Assembly: GCA_009903775.1 (NCBI GenBank)
Contig: WYEM01000018.1
Coordinates: 1-44,041, forward strand
Direction of reading: 5' to 3'
Origin: Nitrososphaerota archaeon
GTDB taxonomy: Archaea; Thermoproteota; Nitrososphaeria; Conexivisphaerales; Conexivisphaeraceae
Length of the DNA stretch: 44,041 nt
The first letter of the stretch is position 1; each line of letters opens with the position of its first letter. Position numbers and translations under genes: made by a program. This document shows, in pieces, positions 39,231-44,041 of this stretch. Below the pieces are notes generated by a model. It saw only the letters and a program-made list of their open reading frames with translations, made no database searches and had not been told where the DNA came from.

Positions 39231-39341
39231 CAGCACCCACTTGCCCCTGAGCTCCGAGAGCGACAGCTTCCTTATCGCGTTCTCCCTGGGGAAGAACGCG
39301 TTCGCTGTGAAGTTGGGTGCTGGAGATCCTATCTCTATCAT
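39231..39341 (-). pseudogene. Peroxiredoxin N-terminal fragment (residues 1-37)
   Basis: It encodes the first beta-strands of the thioredoxin-like fold, ending in LSELRGKWVL. The frame then enters the transposon right end. It has an ATG at 39341 and its own TATA box, so a truncated transcript antisense to the inserted tnpB may still be made. Confidence 0.9.
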
Positions 39342-39503
39342 CGGGCAAGGTGGGGAACGCTAGTTAATAATATTTTCGCATAATTCAGCATATCCCCTTT
39401 TCATAATAAACGTTCCGACGAGAAATATCAAGTGATCTAAGCGGCCCTCCCCTCTCCCCGGCGCGGTGCGCGCCTTAAATCGGGGGCCGCCCCGGCGGCT
39501 GGC

Positions 39504-40346
39504 GTGCGCGCCCGAACCGCGCTCGCGCTGGCGGCCTACACGGTGGCGAACTCGCTGGGGTACTTCTTCGCCAAGTACGCCCTGGAGTGGGCCTCCCCAA
39601 TCCTCCTGATGGCCCTGAGGTACGCGGTCGCGGGCGCATTCCTCGCGCTGGCCGGCGGCGGCTTGATCCTGAGGCGCGACGTCCTGGTGCTCGCGGCCCT
39701 CACGGCGTCCTCCAGCGCCCTCTGGGCGCTGGGGCTGGAGTACGTGTCGCCGGCCTCCTCGGCCGTCCTGAGCTACACCATGCCCTTCTTCTCGGTGCCC
39801 CTCGCCTACCTCGTGCTCGGGGAGAGGCACGCCCGCTCGGAGGTCCTGGGGATCTCCCTGGGCTTCCTGGGCGTCTCCATCTACAGCGTCCCGCTCATGC
39901 GCGGCCTGGAGGCTGTGGGAGCCGCCCTCACGCTCGCCAATGCCCTGCTCTGGGCGGCGTACACCGTGTACTACAGGAAGCTGAGGGATCTGGATCCCCT
40001 GTCCGTCAACGCCACCCAGTTCGCGCTGGGCGCCGCCATGCTCGCGCCCATCTCCCCCATCGGCTTCCGCCTCGATCCGACGGTGGGCTTCGCGCTCTGC
40101 CTCCTGCTGCTGGCTATACCCTCGGGGGCGCTGGTCTTCCTCCTCTGGAACCTGATACTGAGGGAGGAGAGCGTGGGGCGCTCCACTGCGCTGGCGTTCT
40201 CCGTCCCGCTGTTCTCCGTGGCCCTGCAATCGGCGCTGGCGCTCAGGCCGCCGTCCGCGCCGGAGATCCTGGGGATGGCGGTCATGCTCTCCGGGATAGC
40301 TATTTCGGGATGGTCCGCCGACGCCCGCGCGGGGCGCCCAACATGA
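39504..40346 (+). CDS. EamA/DMT-family transporter
   Basis: A 280-residue, ten-helix drug/metabolite transporter made of two five-helix EamA repeats. The first half contains LLMALRYAVAGAFLAL and SALWALGLEYVSPASSAVLS; the second contains LLWAAYTVYYRKL and PSGALVFLLWNLILREES. Substrate unknown; family members export amino acids, nucleotides or drugs. GTG at 39504 is 27 bases after CCTTAAATC. It is divergent from the broken peroxiredoxin and followed by transposon relics. Confidence 0.88.
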   Translation: MRARTALALAAYTVANSLGYFFAKYALEWASPILLMALRYAVAGAFLALAGGGLILRRDVLVLAALTASSSALWALGLEYVSPASSAVLSYTMPFFSVPLAYLVLGERHARSEVLGISLGFLGVSIYSVPLMRGLEAVGAALTLANALLWAAYTVYYRKLRDLDPLSVNATQFALGAAMLAPISPIGFRLDPTVGFALCLLLLAIPSGALVFLLWNLILREESVGRSTALAFSVPLFSVALQSALALRPPSAPEILGMAVMLSGIAISGWSADARAGRPT

Positions 40347-40536
40347 TAAAAACGAAAACCCTCGCCCCTTCTGGGGGCGGGGTCGTCCCACCCCGTGGGC
40401 CGGGGCGGAGGGCTTTTAAGCCTTTTAAGCAGGGCCTTGTTAGGATGCTCAGCAGCGCCCGTCAAGGGGGCGTAACCGACGAGACCCCGCCCCGGGATCC
40501 CCGGGGAACCCTCGCCACTCAGGGCGGGGAGGGGGT
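40347..40536 (+). mobile_element. Right-end relic(s) of a TnpB element upstream of a molybdenum enzyme
   Basis: Bases 40455-40536 match 39149-39230, the tnpB tail plus right end of the intact element, at about 77 of 82 positions counted by eye, including the terminal GGGGAGGGGGT. The preceding codons read LGCSAAPVKGA then stop, a tnpB C-terminus. A second hairpin of the same type (CTCGCCCCTTCTGGGGGCGGGG, 40361-40382) lies just upstream. No transposase core remains. Host sequence resumes at CATAGCGTG, which encodes the start of the conserved part of the next gene. Confidence 0.75.
40411..40430 (+). promoter_or_regulatory. Twin CTTTTAAG boxes upstream of the molybdenum enzyme
   Basis: CTTTTAAG occurs at 40413-40420 and again at 40422-40429. 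The first is centred about 28 bases before the ATG at 40445, the leaderless spacing seen elsewhere. Both boxes lie within the transposon-derived patch. Confidence 0.5.
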
Positions 40537-42304
40537 CATAGCGTGCACCAGGGACTGCTACGACGGCTGCATCTTCGACGGCTCGTACGCGCCCATCGGC
40601 CGGTATCCCACGTCCGGATTCACGTGCGCCAGGGGCAGGATGGACCTCGCCAGGAACCGCGTCAACAGGATAGAGTCGGCGCGCGTCGACGGGAGGGAAG
40701 TCGAGATGGGCGAGGCGATACGGCGCGCGGCATCGCTCATAGGCGAGGAGATGAGGCGGGATCCGGGCAGGATCCTGCACGTGGATTACGACGGCAACCA
40801 GGGGCTCCTCACCTGGTACTACCCGGCCAGGCTTTTCACCGCGATCGGCGCCTCCAGGACGGACTACTCGATATGCTCCGCCGAGGGGCACGCCGCGATA
40901 AGGCTGCACTACGGCACGAGCGCGGGGGCGCTTCCGGAGGAATTCCCCGGCTACGGCGCCGCGGTCCTCTGGGCGTTCCCTGCCAGCGTGTCGGCGCCCC
41001 ACATTTGGAGGTCGATATCGGGCGCGACCAAGGTGTCGATCGACGTGCGGCTCAGCGACACCGCCAGGAGGTCGCAGAAACGCATCATCGTTCGCCCGGG
41101 GTCCGACTCCTTCCTGGCCATCGGCGTCATCAAGGTCCTCCTGGAGGAGGGCCTGGCATCCGGCGAGGTCATCCACCGCCGGGAGCTGGAGGAATTCGCG
41201 GCGGGCTACTCGATGGAAACCTTGACCTCGGCCACGGGCGTGCCCGAGCGGGAGCTGAGGTGGCTGGCGGAGTTCTACGCGAGCGAGAAGCCGCTCACGC
41301 TCATAGGCTTCGCCCTGGGGCGCTCCCCGGGCGGAGGGGACGCCATATCGCTGATATCGCTCATACCGGCGCTGGTGGGCCTCAGGAGGGGATTCTACTA
41401 CAGCAATTCGATGGGCCTCGGCATAGACTTCGACTACCTGAGGGGGTACCACATGGGGAGGAACTCGCGCGTGGTGGGGATGGCGCGCCTCAGGGAGGAG
41501 CTGGAGTCCGGCCGCGTCGGGCTCGTGTACGTGTGGAACATGAACCCCGCGGTGACCCTGCCCGGGGGGAGCTCCATACTGGAGGCGGCCCAGGAGGGCC
41601 GCATATCCCTGATAGTGCACGACCCGTTCTGGACCGAGACTGCCAGGGCGGCGGACGTCGTGCTGCCCGCGCCGACGTTCCTGGAGAAGGCGGACGTGGC
41701 CTACAGCTACTGGCACGACTACCTCGTCTACAACTCGCCCGTGGCGGAGCCTCTCGGGATGCGCGAGTCCGACCTCATCCGGGCGATCGCGCGCGAGGCC
41801 GGGATATCGCACCCGCTGCTGGACGAGGATCCCTGGGACGCGGTCGACGCGGCCCTCAGGGGCACGGGCGTGACCCTGGGCGAGCTGAGGTCCTCCGGCA
41901 TGGCCAGGGTCCGGAACTACCCGCCCCCGCGCGTCCCCGACGCGCTCCCCCTGCCGCGCCCATCCCCTCCCCCGAGCCCCGGTCCCGGGGAGCTCCTGCT
42001 GGTGTTCACGTCCCACCCCCTGTACACCAACACGCAGTTTCGCGAGGTCCACGGGCGCCCGGAGCCGGTCATACACACCCGCGAGATGGAGGGGGAGGTC
42101 ATCCTCGAGACGGGCCTCGGGAGGGCCAGGGTGAGGGCGGTGAGGGACCCGGGGGTCCCCCCCGGGGTCGCGTGGATGTACAAGAGCGCGCTCGTCGACC
42201 TGGACGGGAGGCCCATCAACGACCTGCTGGGGGGAGCGGCCGGCCCCTACGCGGGGACCCCCGTGCTCAACGGCGTGCCGGTGCGCGTCCTCCACCTTAA
42301 GTGA
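40445..42304 (+). CDS. Molybdopterin oxidoreductase with N-terminal [4Fe-4S] motif
   Basis: About 619 residues from ATG 40445. The conserved part begins at about residue 31 with ACTRDCYDGC and FTCARGRMDLA, the four-Cys cluster motif of formate dehydrogenase/polysulfide reductase-like enzymes. SICSAEGHAAIRLHYG follows, where a Cys is a possible Mo ligand. Later come LVYVWNMNPAVTLPG, IVHDPFWTETARAADVVLPA and TFLEKADVAYSY, the cofactor-binding blocks of the family. At about 600 residues it is shorter than typical catalytic subunits, and the C-terminal MGD-binding domain is compact. There is no signal peptide and no partner subunit nearby, so the reaction is unknown. The first 30 residues are translated from transposon right-end DNA; the native start has probably been displaced. 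Confidence 0.8.
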   Translation: MLSSARQGGVTDETPPRDPRGTLATQGGEGVIACTRDCYDGCIFDGSYAPIGRYPTSGFTCARGRMDLARNRVNRIESARVDGREVEMGEAIRRAASLIGEEMRRDPGRILHVDYDGNQGLLTWYYPARLFTAIGASRTDYSICSAEGHAAIRLHYGTSAGALPEEFPGYGAAVLWAFPASVSAPHIWRSISGATKVSIDVRLSDTARRSQKRIIVRPGSDSFLAIGVIKVLLEEGLASGEVIHRRELEEFAAGYSMETLTSATGVPERELRWLAEFYASEKPLTLIGFALGRSPGGGDAISLISLIPALVGLRRGFYYSNSMGLGIDFDYLRGYHMGRNSRVVGMARLREELESGRVGLVYVWNMNPAVTLPGGSSILEAAQEGRISLIVHDPFWTETARAADVVLPAPTFLEKADVAYSYWHDYLVYNSPVAEPLGMRESDLIRAIAREAGISHPLLDEDPWDAVDAALRGTGVTLGELRSSGMARVRNYPPPRVPDALPLPRPSPPPSPGPGELLLVFTSHPLYTNTQFREVHGRPEPVIHTREMEGEVILETGLGRARVRAVRDPGVPPGVAWMYKSALVDLDGRPINDLLGGAAGPYAGTPVLNGVPVRVLHLK

Positions 42305-42308
42305 GCTA

Positions 42309-42328
42309 CCCCGCCCTGAAGGGCGAGG
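42309..42328. repeat. Element-end-type hairpin after the molybdenum enzyme
   Basis: CCCCGCCCTGAAGGGCGAGG is the same hairpin as at 5673-5692 and, reversed, resembles the transposon right-end hairpins. It starts 5 bases after the stop codon. It may be a further relic or serve as a transcript-end structure. The sirtuin TATA box follows. Confidence 0.6.
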
Positions 42329-42373
42329 TTTTCCACCACGTCTTATATAACGGCGGCGGCCGAGCGATCCACC

Positions 42374-43129
42374 GTGGGCGGGATAGGGGACCTGGCCGGG
42401 TGGATAGCCGGCTCCAAGTGCACGGTCGCGCTCACAGGGGCCGGCGTCTCGACGGCCAGCGGCCTCCCCGACTTCAGGGGCCCCAGGGGGATCTGGCGCA
42501 CCCTGGATCCCTCGAGGTTCGAGGTGGGCGCGCTGCGGGAGGATCCCGACTGGGTGTGGAGGATGTTCGTGGAGCACTTCATGCCCGACGCCGACCTGAG
42601 GCCCAACCCCGCGCACCTGGCGCTGGCGGAGCTGGAGTCCATGGGGAAGCTCTGCGCCGTGCTGACGCAGAACGTGGACGGGCTTCACCAGATGGCGGGG
42701 AGCAGGAACGTGGTCGAGCTCCACGGGTCCACCAGGGAGGCCGTCTGCACCTCCTGCGGCGCGAGGGTCGACATGCGGTCCGCCGCGGCGCGGGTCAGGT
42801 CCACCGGGAGGGCCCCCAGGTGCCCCGAGTGCGGCGGCCTGCTCCGCCCCGACGTGGTCTTCTTCGGGGAGCCACTGCCCAGGGACGCGCTCCTGAGGGC
42901 GATCGGCTACGCCACCGCGTCCGACGTCTTCCTCGCGGTCGGCACGTCGCTGACGGTCGCCCCTGCGAACTCCCTGCCCCTGAGGGCGAAGCTCAACGGG
43001 GCCAGGCTCGCGATAATAAACGGGGAGCCCACCGAGATGGACGACGAGGCGGACCTGGTGATACGCGGGAGGGTCGAGGAGGTGCTCCCGGAGCTCGTTC
43101 GGGAGGTCAGGCGCCTCCTCGCCGAGTAG
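42374..43129 (+). CDS. Sir2-family NAD-dependent protein deacylase
   Basis: A 251-residue sirtuin that removes acetyl groups (or other acyls) from lysine using NAD. It has GAGVSTASGLPDFRG (22-36), TQNVDGLHQ (98-106), the catalytic H117 (VVELHGS), the zinc cysteines C125, C128, C150 and C153, RPDVVFFGE and GTSLTVAPANSLP. In Sulfolobus the homologue deacetylates the chromatin protein Alba. GTG at 42374 follows CTTATATAAC by about 28 bases. Its 3' end overlaps the convergent endonuclease III-like ORF. Confidence 0.93.
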   Translation: MGGIGDLAGWIAGSKCTVALTGAGVSTASGLPDFRGPRGIWRTLDPSRFEVGALREDPDWVWRMFVEHFMPDADLRPNPAHLALAELESMGKLCAVLTQNVDGLHQMAGSRNVVELHGSTREAVCTSCGARVDMRSAAARVRSTGRAPRCPECGGLLRPDVVFFGEPLPRDALLRAIGYATASDVFLAVGTSLTVAPANSLPLRAKLNGARLAIINGEPTEMDDEADLVIRGRVEEVLPELVREVRRLLAE

Positions 43130-43794
43130 CGGCAGGCGTCGGAGAGGGGGCACCCCTCGCACCTGGGCCTCCCGAGCGCGCAGTAAGCCCTGGCCACGCT
43201 CACCAGCCCCGCGTGGAGCAGCTTGTACGAGTAGAGGTCCCCGGGCAGCGCCCCCTCTACCGATGCGCGCCAGGCCGCGTACCCTCCCCTCACCTCCATC
43301 CCGAACCTCGAGAGGACCCTCACCCCGAGCCTGCTGGCCGGCCACACGGGGCGGTTGCACGCGAAGAGCAGGATGCTGTCGGCGGTCTCCTCCCCTATGC
43401 CCCGCACCGAGAGCAGCCTCTCCCTGTCGCACAGCCCATCCGCGGTCCCCCCGGAGGCCCTCGCCATCCCGATGATCCTCCTCGCCTTCTCGAGCGGCAT
43501 GCCGGACCTCCTTATCAGCGGCGCCACCTCCTCCGGGTCGGCCGCCGCGAGCCTCCCCAGGTCGAGGAGGCCCGCGCTCCGCAGCGCCTCCAGGGACGCG
43601 AGGGCCGAGTCCCAGCGCGAGAGCTGGACGAGCACGGCCGAGACGGCTATCTCGAGCGCGCTCGAGAGCCCTCCCCACCACCTGGGGGACTCCGGGTCCG
43701 ACGGGTACCATCCGTACCTCGGGAGGAGGGAGTCCTTCACCTCCTCTATCCTGCGGAGGACCTCCCGCGGGGCGTCCACGCGCCGGCTGCCCAT
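42907..43794 (-). CDS. Endonuclease III-like (HhH-GPD, MagIII-like) protein lacking the usual catalytic Asp
   Basis: A helix-hairpin-helix glycosylase-fold protein. It has RYGWYPSDPESPRWWGG at the start (COG2231-like), the hairpin LLSVRGIGEETADSILLFA, and the C-terminal [4Fe-4S] loop C-x6-C-x2-C-x5-C (CALGRPRCEGCPLSDAC). Family members have an Asp in a VVDAYTRR-like segment just after the hairpin. Here that segment reads VWPASRLGVR, with Ser at the Asp position by my alignment. The hairpin Lys of bifunctional enzymes is also absent. The start is ATG 43794, with a TATA-like GATTATTGG about 32 bases upstream. Conserved sequence ends near 43105; the frame then runs on, antisense to the sirtuin, to 42907. 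Confidence 0.75.
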   Translation of the reverse strand: MGSRRVDAPREVLRRIEEVKDSLLPRYGWYPSDPESPRWWGGLSSALEIAVSAVLVQLSRWDSALASLEALRSAGLLDLGRLAAADPEEVAPLIRRSGMPLEKARRIIGMARASGGTADGLCDRERLLSVRGIGEETADSILLFACNRPVWPASRLGVRVLSRFGMEVRGGYAAWRASVEGALPGDLYSYKLLHAGLVSVARAYCALGRPRCEGCPLSDACRYSARRRLTSRTSSGSTSSTLPRITRSASSSISVGSPFIIASLAPLSFALRGREFAGATVSDVPTARKTSDAVA

Positions 43795-43976
43795 CGCGCA
43801 TATTTTAGCCCCGGGCTCAGCCAATAATCCGGGCGACGTCCGTGGCCGGTGAATTGATCGGGGACCGGGCGAGTCTCCCAGCGCCGGGACGCCCCTGGGG
43901 CCGCGCCGGCCCCACCCGTCAGGGGCGGCGCGGAATTCCGGGCAACGATAAATGGGAGATCGATCCTCCGGCGCGC

Positions 43977-44041
43977 GTGGATACGCCGCCGGGCCAGAGG
44001 TGGATCAGGGGCTTCATACGGTACTCCGCGCTTCCGCCCCC
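43977..44041 (+). CDS. Start of a gene, possibly a sulfite-oxidase-like molybdopterin protein (partial)
   Basis: Only the first 21 codons are in the window. A GTG at 43977 lies about 26 bases after a TATA-like ACGATAAATG. The encoded TPPGQRWIRGFIRYSALPP resembles the N-terminus of sulfite oxidase-type molybdopterin-binding proteins (PPGQR followed by a short strand and YSxLG/P). This is too short to be sure. The 180-base gap before it holds GC-rich inverted stretches but no gene. Confidence 0.4.
   Translation, partial: MDTPPGQRWIRGFIRYSALPP

Larger units (their letters stand above)
35770..39341 (-). pseudogene. Peroxiredoxin gene split into three by two transposons
   Basis: Three minus-strand pieces (39341-39231, 37723-37571 and 36093-35770) encode consecutive parts of an AhpC/TSA-type peroxiredoxin: start MIEIGSPAPNFTANAFFPRE, middle FHPGDFTFVCATDLEAF with the peroxidatic Cys, and end SKVAYPLVEDISKS to VPNDIGKL. 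Removing bases 36094-37570 and 37724-39230 joins them in frame as 37+51+107 residues (195 in all), restoring WVL-MTFHPGD and WWETS-PRVSKV with nothing lost. Only one Cys is present; the usual resolving-Cys site (VCPANW) reads IIPAGW, so it would be a 1-Cys type. The promoter (AATATTATTAAC, centred about 27 bases before 39341) is intact. In the sequenced copy no functional protein can be made. Confidence 0.9.

Noticed and set aside
39971-43801. 1276-codon minus-strand ORF
   Set aside because: Antisense of the EamA, molybdenum enzyme and sirtuin genes; low-complexity Gly/Arg/Pro composition and no motif.

Overview
The window looks like GC-rich chromosomal DNA from a thermophilic archaeon, most likely Thermoproteota or a neighbouring lineage. 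I infer this from gene content: archaeal MptE-type pterin diphosphokinase, GEK1-type D-aminoacyl-tRNA deacylase, TtuA/Ncs6-type tRNA thiolase, split archaeal glutamate synthase, a DUF2250 winged-helix protein and a Sir2 deacetylase. AGG/ATA-rich codon use fits too. Many genes have an AT-rich TATA box centred about 26-29 bases before the start codon, so most transcripts look leaderless. The exact taxon cannot be fixed by reading alone. No rRNA, tRNA or CRISPR array was seen.

Layout. 1-5.7 kb: end of an unknown gene, a PadR regulator running in frame into a TtuA-like tRNA thiolase, DUF711, a PAP2 phosphatase, the divergent pterin pair mptE/folP, and cutA. 5.9-9 kb: pyruvate phosphate dikinase. 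9.3-14.7 kb: an MFS permease running in frame into a candidate ECF substrate-binding membrane protein, then EcfT and a fused two-domain EcfA. 14.4-20 kb: radical SAM protein, HypE/AIR-synthase-like protein, DJ-1/PfpI protein and aconitase. 20-23 kb: small conserved genes (tandem DUF2250, MBL fold, TrmO-like, DUF364).

23-27.6 kb is the most interesting block. A TorD-type chaperone (in line with DUF364) diverges from a two-subunit molybdenum enzyme. Both subunits match the architecture of Pelobacter pyrogallol-phloroglucinol transhydroxylase: a large subunit without an N-terminal Fe-S motif but with the Asp-Ser-Trp active-site signature, and a ferredoxin-like small subunit with a C-terminal transthyretin-like domain. 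Several substrate-pocket residues differ, so the substrate is probably not the known one. 27.8-30.8 kb: a secreted NEW3-domain protein with an ABC-2 exporter. Then come dtdA and a two-gene glutamate synthase.

35.7-39.4 kb: a peroxiredoxin gene cut into three pieces by two different TnpB-carrying elements, one IS607-like with a degraded tnpA and one TnpB-only. Joining the three pieces restores a clean in-frame 195-codon gene. Relics of the right end of such elements are scattered at 5.7, 9.0, 40.4-40.5 and 42.3 kb. One supplies the present upstream region, and apparently the promoter and start codon, of a second molybdopterin oxidoreductase (40.4-42.3 kb). A sirtuin, an endonuclease III-like protein lacking the usual catalytic Asp, and the start of what may be a third molybdenum protein close the window.

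A recurring oddity is that several genes lack a stop codon where their conserved domain ends. They run into the next gene in frame (PadR/TtuA, MFS/ECF-S) or deep into a convergent neighbour (PAP2/MptE, EcfA/radical SAM, TrmO/DUF364, endonuclease III-like/sirtuin).
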